Source of the DNA: Muribaculaceae bacterium
GTDB lineage: Bacteria > Bacteroidota > Bacteroidia > Bacteroidales > Muribaculaceae
Reading direction: 5' to 3'
NCBI GenBank assembly: GCA_023666885.1
Contig: JAMPBB010000001.1
Coordinates: 165,874 to 206,736, forward strand
DNA: 40,863 nucleotides
A model generated the notes under the pieces. It had not been told where the DNA came from, ran no database searches, and saw nothing but the letters and a program-made list of their open reading frames with translations. Positions 25,075 through 33,497 of this stretch are shown piece after piece. The translations under genes and the position numbers were made by a program. The first letter of the stretch is position 1. The number at the start of each line of letters is the position of its first letter.

Positions 25075-27399
25075 ATGGAATATCTCAGCAAATTAAACGA
25101 GCAGCAGCGTAATGCCGTCACTTATACTGACGGGCCTCAGCTTGTAATAGCCGGTGCCGGCTCGGGAAAGACACGCGTACTCACATACAAGATAGTGCAT
25201 CTGCTGCACTGCGGCTACGAGCCGTGGCGCATACTTGCCCTTACATTCACCAACAAGGCCGCACGTGAAATGCGGCAAAGGATAGAGGAACTTGTAGGGC
25301 CCAAAGTGTCAGGTAGCCTGTGGATGGGCACATTTCACTCCATATTTGCACGCATACTGCGCCGCCATGCTGACAGGCTCGGATACAAGAGCAACTTCAC
25401 CATATATGATACGGCCGACAGCAAGTCGCTGGTCAAGACCATCATAAAAGATATGGATCTTGATGACAAGGTGTACAAGCCCGCCACTGTACTTTCGGCC
25501 ATATCATCAGCAAAAAATGCGCTCGTATCACCGGAACGCTACGTAGAGCTTCCTGACGTAATGGATGCCGACCGGCAGGCTCGCCGTCCGCAGATGCATG
25601 CCATATACCGCACCTACCGTGACCGATGCTTTGCGGCCAATGCCATGGACTTCGATGACCTCCTGTACTATACGAATCTGCTCCTGAGGGACAATTCTGA
25701 CATACTGCACCACTATCAGGAATATTTCCGGTATGTACTTGTGGATGAGTATCAGGACACGAATTTCGCTCAGCATGTCATAGTGTCACAGCTGTGCGCC
25801 GAAAGTCACAAGCTGTGCGTGGTGGGCGATGATGCACAGAGCATATACTCTTTTCGTGGCGCCAACATACGTAACATCCTGAACCTTCGCAAGGCTTATC
25901 CGGAGCTGCGCATGTTCAAGTTGGAACAGAACTATCGCTCCACGCAGAATATAATCAACGCAGCCAATACGCTGATAGCCAAAAATACAGAGCAGATACC
26001 CAAGGAGGTGTTCTCACGCAATGCTCCGGGCGAAAAGATAGAAGTGGTACAGAGCTATAGCGACTTTGAGGAGGGCTATCTGGTGGCCAACCGCATATCG
26101 CAAGTAAAGATGCGTACGCATGACAGCTATGAGGACTTTGCCATACTCTACCGCACCAACGCCCAGAGCCGCGTATTGGAAGAATCGCTTCGTAAGCGCA
26201 ACATACCGTACCGCATATACGGAGGCTTGTCCTTTTACCAACGCAAGGAGGTTAAGGACGCCATAGCATATTTCCGCCTGGTAGTGAATCCGGCCGATGA
26301 TGAGGCTCTGAAACGCATAATAAACTATCCGGCACGAGGCATAGGCGAAACCACCCTCAATAAGATACTGCGCACCGCCATTGACCATAAGATCAGTGCG
26401 TGGGACGTGATATGCCACCTTGACAGATATAGCCCCGGAGTAAATGCCGGTACGGCACGCAAGCTTCAAGGCTTCCGTGAGCTGATAGAACGTGCCTCGG
26501 CACTTGACGACGTCGGGAACAACGCTGAGGAAGTGGCCTCGTTCATCATATCGGAAACACGCCTGATAGCTAACCTTATCCATGACCGGACACCTGAAAG
26601 CATATCCAAGCAGGAAAACCTTGCCGAGCTTCTCAGCGGCGTGCGTGAGTTTGTGGCTACACGTGCTGAAGAAGGATCCGAAAATCTGCGGCTCGGCGAT
26701 TTTCTCGGTGAGGTGTCGCTTGCCACAGATCAGGACTCTGATGATTCCGGACAGGCAGAGCGCGTAACACTTATGACCGTGCATGCTGCCAAGGGTCTTG
26801 AATTCAACAATGTCTTTATAGTAGGTGTTGAGGAGGATCTTTTCCCGTCAGCCATGGCCGGAGGCACGCAAAGCGGCATAGAGGAAGAGCGGCGCCTGCT
26901 GTATGTGGCGCTGACCCGTGCACGCAATTTCTGCATGATGAGCTATGCGTCATCGCGATACCGTAATGGAGCTACCGCACTCTGTTCACCGTCACGTTTT
27001 CTGCGCGATATCGATACCCGTTACCTCCGCTTCATAGGCGGTGCCAAGGACGAATCCACCAGTCCGGCTCCGTCATTTGCATCGTACCGTGAGTCATATC
27101 ATTCGCAGCCATCAGCATCATTTCCCCGAAAGGAATCGATTCCGACAAGCCGACAGGCAACGCCACCCGGCAACTATCGGCCACTGTCACGTACAAGCTC
27201 CGGTACAAAAACTGCCGAAGGAGCCCACAAGGTGTCAGAGCTACATGAAGGCATGACCATAGAGCACAGCCGATTCGGCCGCGGACGCATATCGGCTATA
27301 GACACCTCACAGCCCGATGCACGTATCAACGTTGAATTCGAGAATACAGGCACACGCGTACTCTTACTGAAATTTGCACGATTTAAAATCATTGACTGA
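25075..27399 (+). CDS. UvrD/PcrA-type DNA helicase
   Basis: This 774-aa superfamily 1A 3'-5' helicase acts in repair and replication restart. Motifs appear in order: Walker A AGAGSGKT (about 26-33), motif Ia LTFTNKAA, motif II VLVDEYQDTN, motif III GDDAQSIYSFRGA, motif IV NYRST, motif V TVHAAKGLEF and motif VI LYVALTRA. A variable Ser/Pro-rich linker precedes a C-terminal Tudor-like segment (HEGMTIEHSRFGRGRI), typical of PcrA. The start at ATG 25075 fits the family N-terminus. Its TGA overlaps the next ATG by one base (TGATG), so nspC is coupled. PcrA and UvrD cannot be separated with certainty. Confidence 0.94.
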   Translation: MEYLSKLNEQQRNAVTYTDGPQLVIAGAGSGKTRVLTYKIVHLLHCGYEPWRILALTFTNKAAREMRQRIEELVGPKVSGSLWMGTFHSIFARILRRHADRLGYKSNFTIYDTADSKSLVKTIIKDMDLDDKVYKPATVLSAISSAKNALVSPERYVELPDVMDADRQARRPQMHAIYRTYRDRCFAANAMDFDDLLYYTNLLLRDNSDILHHYQEYFRYVLVDEYQDTNFAQHVIVSQLCAESHKLCVVGDDAQSIYSFRGANIRNILNLRKAYPELRMFKLEQNYRSTQNIINAANTLIAKNTEQIPKEVFSRNAPGEKIEVVQSYSDFEEGYLVANRISQVKMRTHDSYEDFAILYRTNAQSRVLEESLRKRNIPYRIYGGLSFYQRKEVKDAIAYFRLVVNPADDEALKRIINYPARGIGETTLNKILRTAIDHKISAWDVICHLDRYSPGVNAGTARKLQGFRELIERASALDDVGNNAEEVASFIISETRLIANLIHDRTPESISKQENLAELLSGVREFVATRAEEGSENLRLGDFLGEVSLATDQDSDDSGQAERVTLMTVHAAKGLEFNNVFIVGVEEDLFPSAMAGGTQSGIEEERRLLYVALTRARNFCMMSYASSRYRNGATALCSPSRFLRDIDTRYLRFIGGAKDESTSPAPSFASYRESYHSQPSASFPRKESIPTSRQATPPGNYRPLSRTSSGTKTAEGAHKVSELHEGMTIEHSRFGRGRISAIDTSQPDARINVEFENTGTRVLLLKFARFKIID

Positions 27400-28544
27400 T
27401 GAAACCATCCGAACTCCCCACGCCATGTTACGTAGTGTATGAAGACCGTCTTCGCCGAAACCTTGAGCTGATAGACAGCGTAAGGCGCCGCTCGGGTGCT
27501 GAGATAATAATGGCCTTCAAAGCCAATGCCCTGTGGCGTACATTTCCTATAATACGTGAATACGGATTCGGATTTACGGCCTCGTCAATCAATGAACTCA
27601 CACTTGGCTGTGAGGAACTCCACTGTAAGGCTCATACCTACTGCCCGGCATATACTGACAGTACTATAGGCCGGTTTCTGGAGGGTTCAAGCCATATAAC
27701 ATTCAACTCCATAAGCCAGGCTGAACGCTTCATGCCATTGGCCCGAAAGGCTAAAGTAAGCGCCGGGCTGAGGGTCAATCCGCAGTGTTCCGTAATAGAT
27801 ACCGACATCTACAATCCTGCTCTTCCCGGTTCACGGTTCGGTGTCACGGCCGACATGCTCAATGAATACGGCGAGCGTCTGCCTGACGGCATAGAAGGGT
27901 TGCATTTCCACGCATTGTGCGAGTCAGGAGCATCTGACCTACAGGCTGTGCTAAGCTCATTTGAGTCACAATTCGCTCAGTACTTACCATATATAAAGTG
28001 GGTAAATATGGGCGGCGGACATCTAATGACTCGGAAGGGATACGATGTAGAATTGCTCATACAGATACTAACCGATTTCCGCACACGCTATCCACATATC
28101 AAGGTCATCCTTGAGCCGGGGAGTGCCTTTACTTGGCGCACCGGCGACCTGCTCACCACCGTAGTGGACATTGTGACCAATCAGGGCATAAGCACCGCTA
28201 TTATCGATGCTTCATTTGCATGTCATATGCCTGACTGTCTGGAGATGCCGTACAAACCTCTGATAACCGAAAGCTTGGGGCAGGAACCGGTAGAGGGTAT
28301 GCCTACATACCGCCTCGGCGGCAATTCCTGCCTGAGCGGCGACTTTGCCGGGCCGTGGAGCTTTGAGAAGCCGCTCTATCCCGGATGCCGGCTCACACTT
28401 GAGGACATGAACCACTATACCACCGTCAAGACCACCATGTTCAATGGTCTGCATCACCCGGACATGGTGCTCTGCACCGCCGGCGGCGAGTGTGAGTATC
28501 TGCGCCGTTTTGATTACCTTGATTACAAGAACCGCATGGACTGA
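27399..28544 (+). CDS. nspC: carboxynorspermidine/carboxyspermidine decarboxylase NspC
   Basis: This 381-aa PLP enzyme of the alanine-racemase-fold decarboxylases completes the carboxyspermidine route to spermidine. Lys41 in MAFKANALW should hold the PLP. HFHALCES (about 169-176) and the glycine-rich MGGGH segment bind cofactor. The C-terminal region has the GNSCLSGD motif (about 307-314). Length and motifs fit NspC rather than diaminopimelate decarboxylase. The partner dehydrogenase is not in the window. Its start overlaps the helicase stop. Confidence 0.93.
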   Translation: MKPSELPTPCYVVYEDRLRRNLELIDSVRRRSGAEIIMAFKANALWRTFPIIREYGFGFTASSINELTLGCEELHCKAHTYCPAYTDSTIGRFLEGSSHITFNSISQAERFMPLARKAKVSAGLRVNPQCSVIDTDIYNPALPGSRFGVTADMLNEYGERLPDGIEGLHFHALCESGASDLQAVLSSFESQFAQYLPYIKWVNMGGGHLMTRKGYDVELLIQILTDFRTRYPHIKVILEPGSAFTWRTGDLLTTVVDIVTNQGISTAIIDASFACHMPDCLEMPYKPLITESLGQEPVEGMPTYRLGGNSCLSGDFAGPWSFEKPLYPGCRLTLEDMNHYTTVKTTMFNGLHHPDMVLCTAGGECEYLRRFDYLDYKNRMD

Positions 28545-28551
28545 CCCCATT

Positions 28552-29547
28552 ATGAAGTACTCAGTAATAGTGCCGGTATATAACCGCATAGATGAAATAA
28601 GGGATTTGATGAAGAGCCTTGAAGCACAGACTTTCATGGACTTTGAAGTAATAGTGGTAGAGGATGGTTCCACACAGCCTTGTGGCGATGAGGTAAAAAA
28701 ATATACTGACGCCCTGCATGTAAAGTACTTTTATAAGGACAACGAAGGGCGCTCCATAGCCCGCAACTACGGCATAGAGCGTTCCGAGGGCCGGTATCTG
28801 ATATTCTTTGACAGTGACTGTGTGATACCGCCACAGTATTTTGCCACACTTGACCGGGCTCTGTCAGGCAAGCATCTTGACTGTTTCGGTGGTCCTGATG
28901 CCGCACACGAGTCATTCACTGACACGCAGAAGGCCATAAGTTTTGCCATGACCTCGTTCCTTACCACCGGAGGCATACGCGGAGGCAAGGTGCAAATGGA
29001 GAAGTTCGTGCCCCGCTCGTTCAACATGGGATATACCCGTGCCGTGTATGATACCGTAGGCGGATTCCGCGAGATGTTCTCCGAAGATATAGACATGAGC
29101 ACCCGCATACGTCAGGCCGGATTCAGTATTGGCCTGATACGCGATGCCTTCGTGTACCACAAACGCCGTATCGACTTCCGCCGGTTCTGGAGGCAAGTAT
29201 ATGTGTTCGGCATGTCACGAATCACGCTGAAGCTCCTGTACCCGGGCTCCATGAAACTCGTACATACTCTCCCGGCGCTGGCCGTGATAGCGGGAGTGAT
29301 ATGCGTTATGCTCGGCATATTTGTATCACCATGGTGGCTTCTGCCCATAGGGCTCTATATAGTGGCCTTATTTATCTGTGCGCTGATATCTGCACGCTCG
29401 CTCAAGGTGGCGCTTCTGGCTGTACCGGCCGGTGCAGTTCAGATATGCGGCTACGGCTGCGGATTTATCAAAGCGTACTTTACCAAAATAATACTTGGCC
29501 GCGGACGTGATATAAATGAGGAGATAGCCATACGTAAAGGCAAGTGA
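28552..29547 (+). CDS. family 2 glycosyltransferase with C-terminal membrane helices
   Basis: This 331-aa GT-A enzyme begins at ATG 28552, 7 bp after nspC; open frame further upstream lies inside nspC. The catalytic domain has VIVPVYNR (5-12), VVEDGS, and a DSDC metal motif (about 87-90) in place of the usual DxD. GFREMFSEDIDMSTRIR carries the acceptor-side ED. Hydrophobic segments after about 225 suggest two or three membrane helices, so it probably works at the inner membrane on a lipid-linked or surface glycan. Donor and acceptor are unknown. Its stop lies 2 bp before the radC ATG. Confidence 0.9.
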   Translation: MKYSVIVPVYNRIDEIRDLMKSLEAQTFMDFEVIVVEDGSTQPCGDEVKKYTDALHVKYFYKDNEGRSIARNYGIERSEGRYLIFFDSDCVIPPQYFATLDRALSGKHLDCFGGPDAAHESFTDTQKAISFAMTSFLTTGGIRGGKVQMEKFVPRSFNMGYTRAVYDTVGGFREMFSEDIDMSTRIRQAGFSIGLIRDAFVYHKRRIDFRRFWRQVYVFGMSRITLKLLYPGSMKLVHTLPALAVIAGVICVMLGIFVSPWWLLPIGLYIVALFICALISARSLKVALLAVPAGAVQICGYGCGFIKAYFTKIILGRGRDINEEIAIRKGK

Positions 29548-29549
29548 CC

Positions 29550-30263
29550 ATGCATACTGACAAAGACACCACGCCTACCTACCGAGGGCGTATAGCCGAC
29601 ATGGCCACCGATGACAAGCCACGCGAAAAGGCCGTAAGATTAGGCATACAGTCACTTACTGACACTGAACTGCTTGCCATAATACTCGGAGGCGGAATAC
29701 CCGGAAAGTCAGTGATGGATCTGAGCCGCGAAATACTGGCCGAATGTGACGGCAAGCTCAGCAATCTTGCACAGATGTCCATTATGGGCATGGTAAAGAA
29801 ATTTTCAGGCGTGGGTACGGCCAAGGCCGTAAGTGTGGCCGCCGCCCTCCAGCTTGGCTCACGGCTGCGCACCGCACAAGCTCCGGCCACGCAGATAACC
29901 ACTTCAATGGTGGCATATGAAGCCCTCGCACCTATAATCAGCTCGCTTCCCACTGAAGAATTCTGGATGCTGATACTGAACCGGGCCAATGTCATAAGGG
30001 CTAAGATATGCATAAGCCGTGGCGGCACAGCCGCCACCTATGTAGAGCCGAAAATAGTGGTGAAGAACGCCCTTGATTATATGGCGTCAGGTATAATAGT
30101 GGCTCATAACCACCCGTCAGGCCACATTCGCCCCAGTAAAGAGGACGACCGCCTCACCTTACGCATAAAGGAGGCGGCCGCACTGCTTGATATCAAACTC
30201 CTTGACCACATAATAGTGGGGCAAGGAAGCTATTATTCGTATGCCGATGAAGGGCGGATATAA
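29550..30263 (+). CDS. radC: RadC/JAB-domain protein
   Basis: This 237-aa protein has an N-terminal helix-hairpin-helix-like region (about 20-100) and a C-terminal JAMM metalloprotease-like domain (about 110-237). The metal motif is HNHPSG with a downstream Asp, and a Glu in the TEEFWML strand. The family name comes from an E. coli repair locus, but its biochemical role is unresolved. The ATG at 29550 is preferred over a GTG at 29544 that overlaps the previous stop. It is the last gene of the helicase-nspC-glycosyltransferase run and ends 9 bp from the convergent PCMD gene. Confidence 0.92.
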   Translation: MHTDKDTTPTYRGRIADMATDDKPREKAVRLGIQSLTDTELLAIILGGGIPGKSVMDLSREILAECDGKLSNLAQMSIMGMVKKFSGVGTAKAVSVAAALQLGSRLRTAQAPATQITTSMVAYEALAPIISSLPTEEFWMLILNRANVIRAKICISRGGTAATYVEPKIVVKNALDYMASGIIVAHNHPSGHIRPSKEDDRLTLRIKEAAALLDIKLLDHIIVGQGSYYSYADEGRI

Positions 30264-30272
30264 GAGGTCGAC

Positions 30273-31874
30273 TTAATAATCGTATTCCAGAACATAATCC
30301 TTGATATTGAGTACCGCACCATTAGCTCCGGTAAAATAGTCGCCGTACTTGCTTGCCGATGCTGTGAGCAGAATCCACTTGGGAGCCCGTGATGTGCTCA
30401 CATACTCCATATCTATCACAAACTCTACATACCCTTCGGTGGAATATCCGTACTGGACCTGTCCGTAGGCTACAACACCGGCATCATTGCGGTCAAACAG
30501 ATGCCGTTCAGAGGGCTTGGTACGGATCTCATACGGCTCATCCCAGTCACCGAGTGCACACCATATTATGCAGGTGTCAGGTTCACCCTTCATGTATCGG
30601 AAATCAGGATTACTGCTGCTGGTATGTGATATAGGTGCGGTAGTGTATTCAATATGACCACGTACACGGGTGGGACGCTGCGTAAACTCGCGTCCGAAGG
30701 AAAGAATACCATTGGTACCGTCAGTGCGGACATAACTTCCCGCAAACAGATTACCGGCGGCAAGCTTTCCGAGCATGCCTATACCCACAAACTTGCTCTG
30801 AAGCGAGGCTCCGCTGTATCCTGTAGGAGAGTCCGCATCATTGATTGGTACGGTATTGCTCTGACCCAATGTTGTAGCGCCCTTATTACCCGTGCCCCAG
30901 AATGCCTCTCCATCCCGAGCCCATGGACACCATACCTTGTCATCAAGCCACCACTGGGTAAACTCATTGTTCGGCAGCTGTATGATGCTACCGGTGGTAA
31001 AGGTGCGCTCTACGCTGTGCTCCTCGCCACTCACGGCACGGGCCACATATTCCGTCATAGGCAGCAGATTGATAAGACGGCCGGTAAACGAACCGCCATC
31101 ATGAGTAATCCACTCGGCGGGCACAACAGTCCATGTGTCCGACGTTGACAGCCGGTACTCGAATCCATTGTTCTTTCCGGCCTCACCCTCACCATGCAGC
31201 CATGCCACACATGTCCAGGCATCGACAGATGTAAGATCCACATTGACATCACTCTGCTCCACGGTAACGGTCCACACAGTGCTGCGTCCGAACTCTGTCA
31301 CCGTAACCTGTACCGGTTCTGTAAAGTCCACATGCTTCCCGGCAAGGTCAGGCTCCATTACCGCTTCGGAGCCGGCTAATTTGATAGAACGTACGGTTAT
31401 ATCATCAAGCGGTTGCTGAGTAGGCACCGTGGCTGTCACCGTATGGTGTTCCACATCTATAACCGAAGCTCCTATTTGGCTCGCCACGGTGAAGTAACGC
31501 TCTATGTTCTGGATAGCCGTAACCGTCCATACATAATCCTGATAGATGCTCAGGGTGAAGTCGACCGGCGAGGTGAGGTCCAGAGGGCTCTCAAGCTTGG
31601 CTGAATCAGGAAACGAGGCTCCCGGAGTAATGGCCCATCTTGTGACATCCACGTTCTGTATGTCCACGTTCTCACCTATATATACGGTGACGCTACGCGA
31701 TGCAGAGTCAATAGCTGCCGAACGTATCTGACCGGCCACCTCAAACGCCGTAAAGTTAGGCTGAATGCGCGGGTAGGGCAAGTCATTCTCTATACATGAT
31801 ACCGCCCCCAAGGCCATAGCCATGCCGGCTATAGCGGTCCATAGCCCGCTCTTTTTATATTTAAATGTGTACAC
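30273..31874 (-). CDS. PCMD-domain surface lipoprotein
   Basis: This 533-aa lipoprotein has a signal peptide ending in GAVSC. Two repeated beta-sandwich-like segments of about 90 residues follow, each closing with a VWTVT motif (about 112-118 and 199-204). A C-terminal PCMD (putative carbohydrate metabolism) domain spans about 300-533. It begins at GTG 31874 and overlaps the upstream barrel gene by 14 bp, so translation is likely coupled; no ATG gives a charged signal peptide. It is the last gene of a four-gene leftward run. PCMD domains are jelly-roll-like and suspected to bind glycans. Surface exposure is inferred from neighbours. Confidence 0.85.
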   Translation of the reverse strand: MYTFKYKKSGLWTAIAGMAMALGAVSCIENDLPYPRIQPNFTAFEVAGQIRSAAIDSASRSVTVYIGENVDIQNVDVTRWAITPGASFPDSAKLESPLDLTSPVDFTLSIYQDYVWTVTAIQNIERYFTVASQIGASVIDVEHHTVTATVPTQQPLDDITVRSIKLAGSEAVMEPDLAGKHVDFTEPVQVTVTEFGRSTVWTVTVEQSDVNVDLTSVDAWTCVAWLHGEGEAGKNNGFEYRLSTSDTWTVVPAEWITHDGGSFTGRLINLLPMTEYVARAVSGEEHSVERTFTTGSIIQLPNNEFTQWWLDDKVWCPWARDGEAFWGTGNKGATTLGQSNTVPINDADSPTGYSGASLQSKFVGIGMLGKLAAGNLFAGSYVRTDGTNGILSFGREFTQRPTRVRGHIEYTTAPISHTSSSNPDFRYMKGEPDTCIIWCALGDWDEPYEIRTKPSERHLFDRNDAGVVAYGQVQYGYSTEGYVEFVIDMEYVSTSRAPKWILLTASASKYGDYFTGANGAVLNIKDYVLEYDY

Positions 31875-32712
31875 CTAATCCGAAATTAATATTGAACAAG
31901 TTGAAACGGAAGTTAGCTCCGCTGCTTACACGAGAGCCTTCATCCACATTATTGGTAGTCTGATCCTCCTTTGTAAAATGAAGTCCGAACACGCCGAACG
32001 AAACGTTGAAGCTCAGGTAATCCATGACAAACACACACAGACCGGGGCTGAAATTGAGTGCCGCCTGCGTAATATTTGTGCGGGTGTCACTTAGCTCACC
32101 GCCGTAATAGCGCTTGAATCTGGACGAGCCGCTCCCGAATGACAGAGCCACCTCATTGAACAGGGCAAACCGCTTGGCACGTCCAAGCCCCACATAATTA
32201 CGATAGAACATGCCCACGGAATACTTCTGCGAGTAGTAGCTTACATCGTGTATAGAGAAGTTAAGGTCATCGCCCATATCTACCGAAAGGCTTCCAAGAT
32301 CGGCCTCTCCTCTGGTGTAGTCGAATTTAAGGCCTATGCACTGATTGCTCCGGAAAAAGTAGCCTATCACAGGACGTATGGCATACTGCTTGCCGGAGAA
32401 GTCAAAGTCGCGCAGTACGGAAAGGATCTGCACATCGTCAGCATTAAAATCGCCGTACGATGCCGAGATACCAAACATCCACTGTCCCTTGGGTATGAAC
32501 AGGTAGTTATAAAGCCCGCGGTCATAGCGTCCGAAGTTATATTCCGGTATGATGATGCTTACTGTATCACCTCCCACTATCACCTTTTCATCAAGGTCAC
32601 CGCCCGATGAACTGAGCGAAAGCACACGTGCCGAATCGGCAGGCTCCGCAGCCTGTGCAGCGGCAAACGTCAGTACCGCCAATATGGTAAGAATTATTTT
32701 CTTCATAATCAT
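31861..32712 (-). CDS. outer-membrane-barrel-like protein 2 (FIPKGQW paralogue)
   Basis: This 283-aa protein has a signal peptide (cleavage near AAAQAAEP) and then beta-strand-rich sequence with alternating hydrophobic residues, ending in a strand-like FGLGVHI. That fits a small outer-membrane barrel. It is clearly paralogous to the preceding gene: FIPKGQWMFGISASY, YRNYVGLGRAKRFALFNEV and the RFNLFNINFG end all have counterparts there. It differs by a roughly 60-residue N-terminal segment before the FIPKGQW motif. The ATG overlaps the upstream stop (ATGA). I know no function for the family. Confidence 0.8.
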   Translation of the reverse strand: MIMKKIILTILAVLTFAAAQAAEPADSARVLSLSSSGGDLDEKVIVGGDTVSIIIPEYNFGRYDRGLYNYLFIPKGQWMFGISASYGDFNADDVQILSVLRDFDFSGKQYAIRPVIGYFFRSNQCIGLKFDYTRGEADLGSLSVDMGDDLNFSIHDVSYYSQKYSVGMFYRNYVGLGRAKRFALFNEVALSFGSGSSRFKRYYGGELSDTRTNITQAALNFSPGLCVFVMDYLSFNVSFGVFGLHFTKEDQTTNNVDEGSRVSSGANFRFNLFNINFGLGVHI

Positions 32713-33461
32713 AGATAGAATGCCACTCCGAATGACACAGAGAAGAGATTGATTTTAAAATTGGCATGGCGGGAATTTCGCTTGCTTACATACACCTGAT
32801 CAGTAGTGGCATGCGTATGCGTATACCCGAATCCTAACACCCCTATATTCACCTCCAGTGCAGAGTAGTTGTTCAGGAACATGATCAGGCCGGGGGTCAG
32901 GCCTACATTTACTGAGAAATTCTTCTCGTATGTACCGGTAAGATCCTCACCGGTGCCGTCAGCTATCTTTGACTGTCCGCCGCCGAAATCAAGCTGCACC
33001 TCATTGAACATACCGAATCGCTTGTTGTCGCCAAACGATATATAGTTTCTGAACACCCCCGTGGCCGAAAAAGTGTTGCTCACCTGATACAGATTGTCCG
33101 TATCATAGCTCGTTTCACTGTCAATCCTCACAGTACCTTCATCAAGGTGTGTGCGCATGCGCTGGTAACCGAATTTACCACCTGCCGCCAGATTATTCTT
33201 GAATGCAAACAGGAGCATAGGGCTTACCTTAAACGTGTAGGCATCGCCTGAAAGATTCTCCACTATCAGAAACTGGTAATTATCCTGATTACTATGCGCA
33301 TAGTTCACGCTCACTCCGGTAATCCACTGCCCTTTCGGTATGAATGTAATCTGCTCAAGGCCGCGCCGGAATGGTTCCTGCGCCATTCCTCCGGGAATAC
33401 CGCATGCCATTGCTGCGAGCACAAGCATAATTGTCAATACCGATTTTTTCATTTTATACAT
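32709..33461 (-). CDS. outer-membrane-barrel-like protein 1 (FIPKGQW paralogue)
   Basis: This 250-aa protein has a signal peptide (to about GGMAQ); the start may be this ATG or the one three codons later (33452). FIPKGQWITGVSVNY (about 40-54) opens a series of likely beta strands ending in FGVAFYL, consistent with a small barrel of eight to ten strands. FRNYISFGDNKRFGMFNEVQ matches the next gene closely. It lies about 35 bp downstream of the DUF4493 lipoprotein gene and is coupled to the second barrel gene through ATGA. Function is unknown. Confidence 0.8.
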   Translation of the reverse strand: MYKMKKSVLTIMLVLAAMACGIPGGMAQEPFRRGLEQITFIPKGQWITGVSVNYAHSNQDNYQFLIVENLSGDAYTFKVSPMLLFAFKNNLAAGGKFGYQRMRTHLDEGTVRIDSETSYDTDNLYQVSNTFSATGVFRNYISFGDNKRFGMFNEVQLDFGGGQSKIADGTGEDLTGTYEKNFSVNVGLTPGLIMFLNNYSALEVNIGVLGFGYTHTHATTDQVYVSKRNSRHANFKINLFSVSFGVAFYL

Positions 33462-33497
33462 CTTATAATGTCTGTGTTTTTTAATATGTCATGCTTA

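Noticed and set aside
26014-26784. Leftward 256-aa open frame within the helicase gene
   Set aside because: It is wholly inside pcrA/uvrD, whose helicase motifs are intact in this stretch. The antisense frame is Cys/His-rich without domain logic and is a shadow.
28444-28551. Earlier start for the glycosyltransferase inside nspC
   Set aside because: The extra residues lie in the nspC coding region out of frame. The family N-terminus (MKYSVIVPVYN) begins exactly at 28552.
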